Shown: positions 27,661 through 36,157, numbered from the stretch's first letter. The stretch is DNA of 64,000 nt from Homoserinibacter sp. GY 40078 (GCF_008017545.1 NZ_VRTZ01000001.1:186001-250000), one strand, 5' to 3'. Notes: a model not told the origin generated them from the letters alone. Numbers and translations are program-made.

Positions 27661-28725
27661 ATGACGCGCGTGGCGCTCGGGCTCCCGGAGATGCGCCGAT
27701 CCGCTGCGTCGCCGTCCGTCGAGGGTCGTCCCCGCACCGACGAGCTGATCGATCGCTTCGGCCGCGTGGCGCGCGACCTCAGGGTGTCGATCACGGAGCG
27801 CTGCTCGCTGCGCTGCACCTACTGCATGCCTGCCGAGGGGCTGCCGGTCATCCCCCGACCCGAGCTGCTTGGCGCCGGCGAGATCGCGCGACTCGTGGGC
27901 ATCGGGGCCCGGATGCTCGGCATCCGCGAGGTGCGCTTCACAGGGGGCGAGCCACTCACCCGGGGTGATCTCGTCGAGATCGTGGCACGCTCACGTGCGG
28001 CAGCTCCCGAGGTCCCGCTCGCGATGACGACCAACGGCATCGGCCTCGACCGCCGCGCCACCGCCCTCCGGGATGCCGGACTCGGCCGGGTGAACGTGTC
28101 GCTCGACACCGTCGACCGTGCCCACTTCACGAGCCTCACCCGACGCGATCGGCTGCCCGCCGTCATCGCGGGGATCGATGCGGCGCTCGACGCCGGTCTC
28201 GGGCCGGTGAAGCTTAACGCCGTGCTCATGCGCGAGACCCTCGACGACGCATCCGAGCTGCTCGCGTTCGCCGTGGCGCGCGGGCTTCGGCTGCGCTTCA
28301 TCGAGCAGATGCCACTGGATGCCGATGGCGAATGGGCGCGGACGACCATGGTCACCGCCGACGAGCTGCTGCTGCGGCTCTCGGAGCGCTTCCGTCTCGA
28401 GCCGATCGGCCGCGAGGATCCGTCCGCGCCCGCCGAGGAGTGGCTCGTGGATGGCGGGCCCGCGACGGTCGGGGTGATCGCGTCGGTGACGCGCGACTTC
28501 TGCGAGGCGTGCGACCGCACCCGCATCACGGCGGAGGGGACCGTGCGCTCGTGCCTGTTCGGCGACGACGAGACCGACCTGCGCGGGATGCTGCGCGGAG
28601 GTGCCGACGACCACGAGATCGCCGACCGGTGGCGCGCTGCCATGTGGGGCAAGCGCGCGGGGCACGGCATCGACGACGCCTCGTTCGTGCGACCGGAGCG
28701 CTCGATGGGGGCGATCGGTGGCTGA
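27661..28725 (+). CDS. moaA: GTP 3',8-cyclase MoaA
   Basis: A 354-residue radical-SAM enzyme that starts molybdenum cofactor synthesis by converting GTP to 3',8-cyclo-GTP. The N-terminal 4Fe-4S cluster ligands are C48, C52 and C55 in [12 protein letters not shown]. The C-terminal cluster ligands are CEAC plus a Cys 14 residues later (VRSCLF). SAM-binding TGGEPL is present. The usual C-terminal GG is present as AIGG. MoaA works with MoaC, the N-terminal half of the fusion at 29388-30386. It overlaps moaD by 8 bp and appears to be a leaderless transcript. Confidence 0.95.
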   Translation: MTRVALGLPEMRRSAASPSVEGRPRTDELIDRFGRVARDLRVSITERCSLRCTYCMPAEGLPVIPRPELLGAGEIARLVGIGARMLGIREVRFTGGEPLTRGDLVEIVARSRAAAPEVPLAMTTNGIGLDRRATALRDAGLGRVNVSLDTVDRAHFTSLTRRDRLPAVIAGIDAALDAGLGPVKLNAVLMRETLDDASELLAFAVARGLRLRFIEQMPLDADGEWARTTMVTADELLLRLSERFRLEPIGREDPSAPAEEWLVDGGPATVGVIASVTRDFCEACDRTRITAEGTVRSCLFGDDETDLRGMLRGGADDHEIADRWRAAMWGKRAGHGIDDASFVRPERSMGAIGG

Positions 28726-28963
28726 GGTCGAGCTGCGCTACTTCGCCGCCGCGGCCGAGGCCGCCGGACGCGACACCGAACGGGTGGAGACGGATGCCGC
28801 AACGGTCGGCGCGCTCGCGACGCTCGTCGCCGAGCGCTACGGCCCCGCGATGGCGCGCATCATCGAGAAAGGGTCGCTGCTGTCGGACGGCATCGTCGTG
28901 CGCGACACCGGCCGGCCGCTCGGCGCGCGACTCGACGTGCTGCCGCCGTTCACCGGCGGGTAG
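28718..28963 (+). CDS. moaD: Molybdopterin synthase small subunit MoaD
   Basis: An 81-residue ubiquitin-fold sulfur carrier ending in PPFTGG; the C-terminal Gly-Gly becomes adenylated and thiocarboxylated. The GTG at 28718 is inside the end of moaA (8-bp overlap), giving [17 protein letters not shown]. It partners MoaE, encoded convergently 12 bp downstream. Its activating enzyme is probably the MoeZ-like protein at 31573-32685. Confidence 0.92.
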   Translation: MAEVELRYFAAAAEAAGRDTERVETDAATVGALATLVAERYGPAMARIIEKGSLLSDGIVVRDTGRPLGARLDVLPPFTGG

Positions 28964-28975
28964 CAGCCGGGGCCG

Positions 28976-29395
28976 CTACAGGCCCAGCCATTCGCTCGTG
29001 CCCTCGGCCAGGTGCTGGCGCTTCCAGATCGGCGTCGACTCCTTGATGCGGTCGACGAGCCGTCCGCAGGCCGCGAAGGCCTCGGCGCGGTGGGGCGCGG
29101 CGACGACGGCGACGAGGGCGACATCGCCCACGGCGAGCTCGCCGACACGATGCCAGGCGGCCACCCGCAGGCCGGTGTCGGCCGAGACCTCCGCGCACGT
29201 CTGGGCGAGGAAGCGCTCGGCATCCGGATGCGCACGGTAGTCGAGACCGCGCACGGATGCGCCGTGGTCGTGATTGCGCACGACACCCTCGAACACGACC
29301 ACCGCGCCATCGGCATCCGTCGTGACGAACGCCTCGAGTGCCGCGCGATCCGGCGGATCGTCGCTGACCCGGGCGAACACACGCGACTCAGTCAT
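28976..29395 (-). CDS. moaE: Molybdopterin synthase catalytic subunit MoaE
   Basis: A 139-residue protein of standard MoaE length. It has VVFEGVVRNHDHG with the conserved Arg/His region, LDYRAHPDAE and the C-terminal active-site Lys segment IKESTPIWKRQ. With MoaD it converts cyclic pyranopterin monophosphate to molybdopterin. The ATG at 29395 (MTESRVFARV) overlaps the end of the moaC-mogA gene by 8 bp, so it is the last gene of the leftward cofactor operon. It is convergent with moaD. Confidence 0.94.
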   Translation of the reverse strand: MTESRVFARVSDDPPDRAALEAFVTTDADGAVVVFEGVVRNHDHGASVRGLDYRAHPDAERFLAQTCAEVSADTGLRVAAWHRVGELAVGDVALVAVVAAPHRAEAFAACGRLVDRIKESTPIWKRQHLAEGTSEWLGL

Positions 29396-30386
29396 GGCCG
29401 CCTCCGGCGAGCTGGTGGTGCAGATGCGCGAGCAGCGGCTCCAGCGCGGCGATGCCATCACGCACGGCGCCGGGTGATCCGGGCAGGTTCACGACGATGC
29501 TGCTCCCCGCGATGCCCGCGAGCGCCCGGCTGAGAGCTGCGCCCGGAGCGGTCGCCCGGCCCGCCGCACGGATCGCCTCGGCGATGCCCGGCAGCTCGCG
29601 GTCGAGTACGGCGCGGGTCGCCTCGGGGGTTCGGTCGTCGGGGTGCACGCCCGTACCGCCGGTCGTGACCACGAGGTCGGGAGCGTCGGCGAGGGCCGTA
29701 CGCAATGCGCCCTCGATCTCGGCGTCGGCCACGACGAGCGGCGCGTCGACGCGGTAGCCGAGGCCGCCGAGCCATGTGACGAGCGCGGGGCCCGTGGTGT
29801 CGGCGCGCGTCCCGGCGGCAGCGGAGGTGGATGCGACGATCACGGCGGCCGAGCGGGGAGGTGCGTCGGCGGCGTGGGGGTGGGCGTGTGCATCCGCATG
29901 CGGGGACGTCGAGCCACCCTCCCGCTCCCAGTGACCGTGCCGACCGCCCGACTTCTCGAGCAACCGGATCCAGCCGAGCACCGCCGCCGGATCGACGGCC
30001 TTGATCATGTCGTGGAGCGTGAGACCGGCGATCGCGACCGCCGTCAGCGCCTCCATCTCGACTCCCGTGCGCGCGGTCACCGTCGCCGACGCCTCGATGA
30101 GCACCCGATCATCGGCGAGCTCGAAGTCGACCGTGACCTGGTCGAGCGGCAGCAGGTGGGCGAGCGGGATGAGTTCGCTCGTGCGCTTCGCGCCGGCGAT
30201 GCCCGCGAGCCGAGCGGTGACGAGAACGTCGGCCTTCGGCAGTCCGTCGCCGCGGATGAGTCCGATCACCTCGGGTGTGGTGACGATCTCGCCGGCGGCG
30301 CGGGCGACGCGACGCGTGACGGCCTTCGCCCCCACGTCGATCATGCGGGCGCGACCGTCGTCGTCGAGGTGGGTGAGCTCGCTCAT
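29388..30386 (-). CDS. MoaC-MogA/MoaB fusion protein
   Basis: A 332-residue two-domain enzyme. Residues 1-158 are MoaC (cyclic pyranopterin monophosphate synthase), with TSELIPLAHLLPLDQV, the GVEMEALTAV helix and the DMIKAVDP motif. A His/Ala-rich linker (about 160-178) follows. Residues 180-332 are a MogA/MoaB molybdopterin adenylyltransferase, with VTTGGTGVHPDDRTPEA and NLPGSPGAV. The fusion places two non-consecutive steps in one chain. It overlaps moeA by 4 bp (ATGA) and moaE by 8 bp. Confidence 0.94.
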   Translation of the reverse strand: MSELTHLDDDGRARMIDVGAKAVTRRVARAAGEIVTTPEVIGLIRGDGLPKADVLVTARLAGIAGAKRTSELIPLAHLLPLDQVTVDFELADDRVLIEASATVTARTGVEMEALTAVAIAGLTLHDMIKAVDPAAVLGWIRLLEKSGGRHGHWEREGGSTSPHADAHAHPHAADAPPRSAAVIVASTSAAAGTRADTTGPALVTWLGGLGYRVDAPLVVADAEIEGALRTALADAPDLVVTTGGTGVHPDDRTPEATRAVLDRELPGIAEAIRAAGRATAPGAALSRALAGIAGSSIVVNLPGSPGAVRDGIAALEPLLAHLHHQLAGGGHD

Positions 30387-31567
30387 AGGGCCACGGTATC
30401 CACCCGCGCACCCGCGGGCAGGTCGCCGACCGTCGCGGGGATGTCGAGGAGCACGTCGGCCGCCGCCAGCGCGGCCGCGAGGTGCGAGCCGACCCCGCCG
30501 ACCGGCTCGACTCCCTCGTCGGTGCGGCGGGCGCGGAGGAACCGGCGCCGACCCGGGGGCACCGAGATCGGCGCCGACAGTCGTGCCGTGTCGCGGACCC
30601 GCGGCGGAAGCGCCGCCGCCTCTCGCAGCGCCGGGGAGAGGAAGAGCGCGAAGCTGATCTGGGCGCTCACGGGGTTGCCGGGGAAGGCGACCACGGGCAT
30701 CCCGTCGACCGCGCCGTGCGCTTGCGGACCGCCCGGCTGCATCTCGACGGTGCCGACCGTGCCGCCCACGGTCTCCAGCAGCGCACGCACCGGCTCGTAG
30801 TCACCCATCGAGATGCCACCACTCGTGACCACGAGCTCGGCGCCCGCCTCGCGGACTCGCGCGACCGCATCCTGCAGGGCGCGGGGGTCATCGCCGACCC
30901 GCTCGACCGCCACGAGCTGTGCGCCGTCCGCACGCACAGCCGCGGCGAGCGCGACACCGTTCGCGTCGGGGATCTGGCCGTCGGCGAGCGACTCCCCCGG
31001 CTCGACGAGCTCGCGTCCCGTGCTGATGACGGCCACACGGATGCGTTCGCGCACAGGCACGTCGCGCACCCCGGCCGCCGCGAGCGCGCCGAGATGCCGC
31101 GCCTGGAGAAGGACGCCCGCGCTGAGCAGCAGGCCACCGCTCGGCAAGTCGCTGCCCGCCTCCCGCACATATGCCCCGAGCGGCACGGAGGCAGCGAACC
31201 GCACGCGCCCGTCCGTCTGCTCCACGGCCTCCACCGGCACGACGGCGTCGGCCCCGTCGGGCAGCGGGGCACCGGTCATCACCTTCATCGCGACCCCGGC
31301 GGGCAGCGACGGCGCGGCGACTCCGGCAGGTACCGCGCCCGCGACCGCGAGCTCCGCGGGCGCATCGGCGAGGTCGGCGGCGCGGACGGCGTAGCCGTCC
31401 ATCTGCGAGTTGCGGAAGGGCGGCAGATCGATCGGAGTGCGCACATCCGCTGCGAGAACCCGGTCGAGCGCGTGATCGAGCGCGACCGTCTCGCTGGGGC
31501 GCCGCAGCACCGGCTCCACGAGCGCCGCGATCCGCGCCGCGTAGTCCTCGACGGGGATCCGCTGCAT
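30383..31567 (-). CDS. moeA: Molybdopterin molybdotransferase MoeA
   Basis: A 394-residue protein with all MoeA domains. It has LPPFRNSQMDGYAVRA near the N-terminus, the KVMTGAPLPDGADAVVP stretch, the MogA-like core VTSGGISMGDYEPV with FPGNPVSAQISF, and the small C-terminal beta domain. It inserts molybdate into adenylated molybdopterin made by the MogA half of the next gene. ATG at 31567 is used; a GATACT hexamer 7 nt upstream may be a leaderless -10. It lies 5 bp after the MoeZ-like gene. Confidence 0.94.
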   Translation of the reverse strand: MQRIPVEDYAARIAALVEPVLRRPSETVALDHALDRVLAADVRTPIDLPPFRNSQMDGYAVRAADLADAPAELAVAGAVPAGVAAPSLPAGVAMKVMTGAPLPDGADAVVPVEAVEQTDGRVRFAASVPLGAYVREAGSDLPSGGLLLSAGVLLQARHLGALAAAGVRDVPVRERIRVAVISTGRELVEPGESLADGQIPDANGVALAAAVRADGAQLVAVERVGDDPRALQDAVARVREAGAELVVTSGGISMGDYEPVRALLETVGGTVGTVEMQPGGPQAHGAVDGMPVVAFPGNPVSAQISFALFLSPALREAAALPPRVRDTARLSAPISVPPGRRRFLRARRTDEGVEPVGGVGSHLAAALAAADVLLDIPATVGDLPAGARVDTVAL

Positions 31568-31572
31568 GGAGT

Positions 31573-32685
31573 TCAGTATCGCGGCACGGACGGGTCGACC
31601 GCCCGGCTCCAGGAGTCGATCCCCCCGCGCAGGTGCCGCGCGTCGGCGAAGCCCGCCTGCCGCAACAGGTCGAGCGCACGAGCCGAGCGCACCCCGTGGT
31701 GGCAGTACACGACCGTGGGGAGCCCGGGGTCGAGTTCGGCGATCCGAGCCGGCAGCTCGCCGAGGGGGATCACCGTGGCGCCGGGCAGCGCTGCCGCCTC
31801 GACCTCCCACGGTTCGCGCACGTCGAGCAGGAGGGGCGGGGTGTCGGATCGCAGCACTGCGGCGAGCTCGTCCGGCTCGATGCCCGCATCCGCGTCTGGC
31901 GCGGGCGTCGCGGCCTGCGGGGCAGCTTGCGGGGCGGCAGGGCGCGTCGGCGGCCCGCTCGTGTCACGATCCGGATCACGGGCGAAGTCGAGCCGTCGCA
32001 TCGCGCCGGTCAGCGCATCGACATCGATCACCGATCCGACGAGCGGTGTGCCGACGCCGGTCAGGAGCTTCAGCACCTCGGTGGCCATGAGACCGCCGAT
32101 GGTGGTGCACACCGTGGGCAGCACGCCCGCAACCTCGCAGGTGTCCGGATCGTCCGTCGGCTCGGGGAAGAGGTCGCGGTAGTCCACGCCGTGCGCGCCC
32201 CACACGACCCCCGCCTGGCCCGAGAAGCGCAGCGCGGATCCCCACACGAGGGGGATGCCCGCGGCGGTGGCCGCGTCGTCGGCGGCGAAGCGGGCGGCGG
32301 CGTTGTCGGAGGCATCCACGAGCACGTCGGCACCCGCCACGATCTCCGCTGCTGATCGCGCGTCGAACACCAGTGCCACCTGCACGACGCGTAGCTCGGG
32401 CGCGATCTCGGCGAGACGCTCGGCAGCGGACTCGACCTTCGCGCGACCGACGTCGCCCGGACCGTGCAGGGTCTGGCGGTGCAGGTTCGTCTCGTCGACG
32501 ACGTCGGGGTCGACCACGACGAGGGTGCCGACACCGGCAGCTGCGAGCGCGGGCAGCACGGCGCTGCCGAGCCCGCCCGCGCCGATCACGACCACCCGGG
32601 CATCCGCGAGACGCCGTTGGCCCTCGGTGCCGAAGCCGGGCAGGATGCGCTGGCGGGCGTAGCGGGGCGAGGTCGCCAGATCCAT
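31573..32685 (-). CDS. moeZ: MoeZ/MoeB-like adenylyltransferase with rhodanese domain
   Basis: A 370-residue fusion. The N-terminal E1-like domain (about 1-245) contains the nucleotide loop VIGAGGLGSAVLPALAAAG, the catalytic Arg region NLHRQTLHG and the late Cys segment VLPTVCTTIGG. The C-terminal rhodanese domain (about 275-370) has the active-site Cys in VYCHHGVRSA. It activates MoaD (and perhaps ThiS or CysO) by adenylation and sulfur transfer. The structural zinc CxxC of E. coli MoeB is replaced by DYRD, as in some actinobacterial MoeZ. An AACAAT hexamer 6 nt before the ATG suggests a leaderless start. Confidence 0.9.
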   Translation of the reverse strand: MDLATSPRYARQRILPGFGTEGQRRLADARVVVIGAGGLGSAVLPALAAAGVGTLVVVDPDVVDETNLHRQTLHGPGDVGRAKVESAAERLAEIAPELRVVQVALVFDARSAAEIVAGADVLVDASDNAAARFAADDAATAAGIPLVWGSALRFSGQAGVVWGAHGVDYRDLFPEPTDDPDTCEVAGVLPTVCTTIGGLMATEVLKLLTGVGTPLVGSVIDVDALTGAMRRLDFARDPDRDTSGPPTRPAAPQAAPQAATPAPDADAGIEPDELAAVLRSDTPPLLLDVREPWEVEAAALPGATVIPLGELPARIAELDPGLPTVVYCHHGVRSARALDLLRQAGFADARHLRGGIDSWSRAVDPSVPRY

Positions 32686-32726
32686 TCTCAGATTGTTCCA
32701 CCTGTCGAGAAGGCCGCAGATGCGGC

Positions 32727-32732
32727 TAGCAT
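32727..32732 (+). promoter_or_regulatory. -10 element before leader ORF and mop gene
   Basis: TAGCAT ends exactly 6 nt before the ATG of the 7-codon leader ORF at 32739. Confidence 0.45.
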
Positions 32733-32738
32733 CGCGCC

Positions 32739-32762
32739 ATGAGAACGCGGATGCGGCGATGA
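32739..32762 (+). CDS. Arg-rich 7-codon leader peptide before mop/TOBE gene
   Basis: ATG-AGA-ACG-CGG-ATG-CGG-CGA-TGA encodes MRTRMRR. The -10 hexamer TAGCAT stands 6 nt upstream, so the predicted mRNA starts on this ATG. Its TGA overlaps the ATG of the next gene (ATGA), and the next gene has no clear ribosome-binding site of its own. Translation of this peptide would then be needed to express the molybdenum regulator. Coding status is inferred from position only. Confidence 0.4.
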   Translation: MRTRMRR

Positions 32763-33172
32763 GCGGGTTCAGCGTGCGTGAGGCGGCGAGCCTTCTCGGG
32801 GTGAGCGACGACACGGTGCGGCGGTGGGCAGAGGCCGGGCGGCTCTCGATCACGACGCCTCCCGGGGGTCGGCAGACGATCGACGGCATAGAGCTGGCCC
32901 AGCTCGCGGAGGAGCTGGCCGCGGAGGCGCGACGGGGTGCGGAGTTCCCGGGCACGGCGATGTCGTCGCGCAACCGCTTCACCGGGCTCATCACGCGCGT
33001 GCAGCGCGACGGCGTCATGGCGCAGGTCGACATCCAGGCGGGGCCGTTCCGGGTGGTGTCGCTCATGACCCGGGAGGCGGCCGACGAGCTGGCTCTCGAG
33101 CCGGGCATGCTCGCCTCCGCGGTCGTGAAGGCCACGAGCGTGAGCGTGCAGCTGCCGGGCGGCGGAGCGTGA
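32759..33172 (+). CDS. Helix-turn-helix plus TOBE (Mop) molybdate-binding protein
   Basis: A 137-residue protein. The N-terminal MerR/excisionase-type helix-turn-helix (about 1-55) reads FSVREAASLLGVSDDTVRRW. The C-terminal single TOBE/Mop domain (about 70-135) has SSRNRFTGLITRV and the late SAVVKATSVSV strand, which binds molybdate. This architecture is typical of a molybdate-sensing regulator next to mod genes in actinobacteria. It probably controls modABC, whose first gene overlaps it as GTGA. It could equally be a storage protein; the helix-turn-helix argues for regulation. Confidence 0.88.
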   Translation: MSGFSVREAASLLGVSDDTVRRWAEAGRLSITTPPGGRQTIDGIELAQLAEELAAEARRGAEFPGTAMSSRNRFTGLITRVQRDGVMAQVDIQAGPFRVVSLMTREAADELALEPGMLASAVVKATSVSVQLPGGGA

Positions 33173-33936
33173 AGCGGTTGCTGCGCGTCGCCGCGATGGC
33201 GATCGGGGCGAGCGCGCTCCTGAGCGCATGCGGCGGAGCGACTCCGGATGCGGATCAGGAGGGGCTCGGCACGATCACGGTGCTCGCCGCGGCGTCCCTG
33301 ACCGAGAGCTTCGACGCGCTCGCCGCGGAGTTCGAGCGCAGCCATCCGGGGTCGCACATCATGCTCTCGTATGGGGGCAGCTCGGGGCTCGCCCAGCAGA
33401 TCGTCGCGGGTGCGCCCGCGGATGTGTTCGCATCCGCCGATGAGGCGACCATGTCGACGGTCGACGAGGCGGGGCTCGCCGCCGATCCCACTCCGTTCGC
33501 GAGCAACACGCTCGAGCTCGTGGTGCCGGTGGGCAACCCGGGGGATGTGAACGGGATCGACGATCTCGCGCGCGACGAACTCGTGGTGGCGCTGTGCGAT
33601 CCGGCGGTGCCGTGCGGGGCGGCGGCGGTCAGGTTGCTCGACCTCGCGGGGGTGGCGGCGGCGCCCGACACGCTCGAACAGGACGTGAAGGCCGTGCTCA
33701 CCAAGGTGACGCTCGATGAGGCGGATGCGGGACTCGTCTACGTGACCGACGGTCGCGCCGCCGGTGGCGAGGTAGAGGAGCTCGCGATCGACGGGGCGGA
33801 CGAGGTGCGGAACCGCTACCTCATCACCGCCGTCGACGGCGGCCCGAACCCGCGCGGCGCGGCGGCTTGGATCGCGTTCGTGACGGGTGAAATGGGGCGG
33901 GAGGTGCTGGCGGATGCTGGCTTCGGCGAGCCCTGA
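33169..33936 (+). CDS. modA: Molybdate ABC transporter substrate-binding lipoprotein ModA
   Basis: A 255-residue lipoprotein. The signal ends in LLSAC with lipidated Cys21. The mature part has VLAAASLTESFDALAAEF, LSYGGSSGLAQQI and GAPADVFASAD, all characteristic of ModA oxyanion-binding sites. The GTG at 33169 overlaps the stop of the TOBE gene (GTGA). It delivers molybdate (or tungstate) to ModB/ModC, whose genes follow with overlaps of 23 and 4 bp. Confidence 0.94.
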   Translation: MKRLLRVAAMAIGASALLSACGGATPDADQEGLGTITVLAAASLTESFDALAAEFERSHPGSHIMLSYGGSSGLAQQIVAGAPADVFASADEATMSTVDEAGLAADPTPFASNTLELVVPVGNPGDVNGIDDLARDELVVALCDPAVPCGAAAVRLLDLAGVAAAPDTLEQDVKAVLTKVTLDEADAGLVYVTDGRAAGGEVEELAIDGADEVRNRYLITAVDGGPNPRGAAAWIAFVTGEMGREVLADAGFGEP

Positions 33937-34732
33937 CCGGCGGCCGCGTCCCAGCGCGCTGCTCGTGGCGGTCGCCGCGATCGGCGTCGGCGTGCTCGTG
34001 CTGCCGCTTGTTGCGCTCCTCGTGCGTGTGCCGTGGCCCGAGCTGCCGGGGCTCCTCGCGAGCGGCCCCGTGCTCGAGGCCCTCGGACTGTCGTTCCTCA
34101 CCGCCTCGATCTCGACTCTCGTGTGCGTGGTGCTGGGCGTGCCGCTCGCGGTCGTGCTCGCGCACGCCGACACCTGGCGCACCCTGCCGCGCCGCCTGCT
34201 GCGCACGGCCGTGACCGTCCCGCTCGTGCTGCCACCGGTCATCGGCGGGATCGCCCTGCTCATGCTCTTCGGGCGGAGCGGCGTGCTGGGGCCCGCACTG
34301 GCGGCGCTCGGCGTCGGCCTCCCGTTCACGACCCCCGCGGTCGTCATCGCCCAGACCTTCGTGGCTCTGCCGTTCCTCGTGTTCGCGGTGGAGGGCGCGC
34401 TGCGCGGACTCGATCGGCGCATCGAGCAGGCGGCGGCGACGCTCGGAGCGAGCCGGATGCAGACCTTCGCGCTCGTGACCGTGCCGACGGTGGGCCCGGC
34501 GATCGCGGCGGGCGCGATCCTCTGCTTCACTCGCGCGCTCGGCGAGTTCGGCGCGACGATCACCTTCGCCGGCTCGCTGCCGGGCGTCACCCGCACGCTG
34601 CCGATCGCGAGCTATCTGGCCTTGCAATCGGAGCCGGGGGATGCGATGGCCCTCGCCGTCGTGCTCCTCGCGGTTTCCGTGCTGGTGCTGCTGGTGCTGC
34701 GCGATCGCTGGGCGCCGGGGATCACGCGATGA
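33914..34732 (+). CDS. modB: Molybdate ABC transporter permease ModB
   Basis: A 272-residue inner-membrane permease with five to six helices and the EAA-loop signature RIEQAAATLGASRMQTFALV. TRALGEFGATITFAG is the usual ModB C-terminal segment. The ATG at 33914 is preferred over one at 33887 because GGGAGG lies about 9 nt before it. The start overlaps modA by 23 bp, and its end overlaps modC by 4 bp. Confidence 0.93.
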   Translation: MLASASPDRRPRPSALLVAVAAIGVGVLVLPLVALLVRVPWPELPGLLASGPVLEALGLSFLTASISTLVCVVLGVPLAVVLAHADTWRTLPRRLLRTAVTVPLVLPPVIGGIALLMLFGRSGVLGPALAALGVGLPFTTPAVVIAQTFVALPFLVFAVEGALRGLDRRIEQAAATLGASRMQTFALVTVPTVGPAIAAGAILCFTRALGEFGATITFAGSLPGVTRTLPIASYLALQSEPGDAMALAVVLLAVSVLVLLVLRDRWAPGITR

Positions 34733-35454
34733 ACGGGCTCGAGGCGAGGCTGACGCTCGAGCGGCCCGGCTTCCGACTGGAGCTCGCCGTTGAGGTGGCG
34801 CGCGGTGAGACCGTCGCCCTCCTGGGGCCGAACGGGGCCGGGAAGTCGACCGCGATCGCCGTGCTCTCGGGTCTGCTCGCCCCCACCCCCGGGCGCGTGG
34901 TGCTCGGAGGCCGGGTGCTGGACGATACGGCGGCCCGAGTACATGTCGACCCGGCGCGGAGGCGGGTGGGTGTGGTGTTCCAGGATCTGCAGCTGTTCCC
35001 GCACCTCTCGGTGCGCGACAATGTGGCGTTCGCGGCCTGGGTCGGCTCGCGCAGCCGGCGGCGGGGGCGCATGCGCGCCCAGGAATGGATCGAGCGCTTC
35101 TCGCTCGAGGCGCTGGCGGACGCCCGTCCCCGGGAGCTCTCCGGTGGTCAGGCGCAGCGAGTGGCGCTCGCGCGTGCGCTCGCATCCGAGCCGGATGCGC
35201 TCCTGCTCGACGAGCCGATGTCGGCGCTCGACGTGGAGGCCCGCGCCGACGCCCGCGCGGAGCTCGCCGAGCACCTGCGGGGATTCGACGGCCCGACGGT
35301 CCTGGTGACGCACGACCTCGCCGACGCCGAGGCACTCGCGGGTCGCGCGCTCGTGCTCGAAGGCGGACGGGTCACGCAGGCGGCGACGCTCGCCGAACTC
35401 CGCGCCGCGCCGGCGACGCCGTACGTCGCGCGGCTCGTGGGGGCAGGAGCGTAG
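34729..35454 (+). CDS. modC: Molybdate ABC transporter ATP-binding protein ModC
   Basis: A 241-residue ATPase. It has Walker A LLGPNGAGKST, Q-loop VVFQDLQLFPHL, signature ELSGGQAQRVALARAL, Walker B ALLLDEPMSALD and the switch His in VTHDLADAE. The C-terminal TOBE domain of E. coli ModC is missing; the separate TOBE protein at 32759-33172 may take over molybdate sensing. ATGA overlap with modB. Confidence 0.93.
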   Translation: MNGLEARLTLERPGFRLELAVEVARGETVALLGPNGAGKSTAIAVLSGLLAPTPGRVVLGGRVLDDTAARVHVDPARRRVGVVFQDLQLFPHLSVRDNVAFAAWVGSRSRRRGRMRAQEWIERFSLEALADARPRELSGGQAQRVALARALASEPDALLLDEPMSALDVEARADARAELAEHLRGFDGPTVLVTHDLADAEALAGRALVLEGGRVTQAATLAELRAAPATPYVARLVGAGA

Positions 35455-35497
35455 GCCTCTCCGATCGACATCTCAGCGAGCGATGCGTCCCTGGGAT

Positions 35498-36115
35498 TCA
35501 TGGCAGCGACCGGAGCACCGGAATCGGCCCGAGACCATCGATGGGGCGTGCGTGCTCCTCCCACTCCTGCACCAACGCCGACCCGCGAGCGGCGAGATCA
35601 CGAAGCTCGGTTTCGGTGACGTCAATCACTTGCCCCTCGTTGCCCGTGATCTCCTCGATCCGGTCCGCGATGGCTGACGCGCCGCGCAGCCGATCGTCGA
35701 TGCGAACGGAGTCATCAAGAACCAGAAGCACGTCAAGGTCGCTGTCGGGGCCCGCGGTCGATGTCGCGACCGAGCCGAACACCGCGACCCGCACAGATTC
35801 GTCGAACTCGTCCCGAGCGACGTCGACGATCTCCTTCTCGAAGGCGACGCGTGAGGCCAGCAGACTTTCGAGGGGCCCCCAGTAGACGTGGCGACGGTTC
35901 AGCCCGAACAACGTGGCATGTGAGGTCTCGGTCGCCGTCACGAGGCCGATCTCTCCGAGCCGACGGAGGTACCGGTGGGTCGACGAGGGGCTCGCGCCGC
36001 CAGACAGCTTGGCAATCTGCCTCCCGCTGGTCGGGTCGGCGAGGCGTGCCAGTGTGCGCAGGATCGCGGCCTCAGTTGACCCTAGGAGGTCGGCGCCCGG
36101 TGCGGTGAGGAGCAT
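35498..36115 (-). CDS. Winged-helix plus nucleotidyltransferase (MNT-type) protein
   Basis: A 205-residue protein. The N-terminal winged helix (about 1-75) has SGRQIAKLSGGASPSSTHRYLRRLGEIGLV. The C-terminal minimal nucleotidyltransferase domain has VFGSVATSTAGPDSDLDVLL, matching GSx10DxD, and a later metal-site Asp candidate in VIDVTETE. MNT domains often act as antitoxins by AMPylating a HEPN toxin, but no HEPN gene is next to it. Its 5' end faces a perfect 16-bp palindrome 10 bp upstream, which suggests self-regulation. Base composition is a little more AT-rich than the neighbours. ATG at 36115. Confidence 0.78.
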   Translation of the reverse strand: MLLTAPGADLLGSTEAAILRTLARLADPTSGRQIAKLSGGASPSSTHRYLRRLGEIGLVTATETSHATLFGLNRRHVYWGPLESLLASRVAFEKEIVDVARDEFDESVRVAVFGSVATSTAGPDSDLDVLLVLDDSVRIDDRLRGASAIADRIEEITGNEGQVIDVTETELRDLAARGSALVQEWEEHARPIDGLGPIPVLRSLP

Positions 36116-36124
36116 GGCGGTATT

Positions 36125-36157
36125 GTCTCAAATTTGAGACGGTTGCGTCAATATTGA
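36125..36157 (-). promoter_or_regulatory. Two palindromic operators upstream of the MNT gene
   Basis: GTCTCAAATTTGAGAC (36125-36140) is a perfect 16-bp palindrome ending 10 bp before the start codon. TCAATATTGA (36148-36157) is a second, 10-bp palindrome. Both lie in an unusually AT-rich stretch. They are candidate binding sites for the winged helix of the adjacent protein. Confidence 0.6.

Noticed and set aside
32686-34596. Upstream extension of the moeZ-like frame to 1,007 codons
   Set aside because: The extra part is antisense to the TOBE, modA and modB genes. The real start at 32685 gives a normal MoeZ N-terminus.
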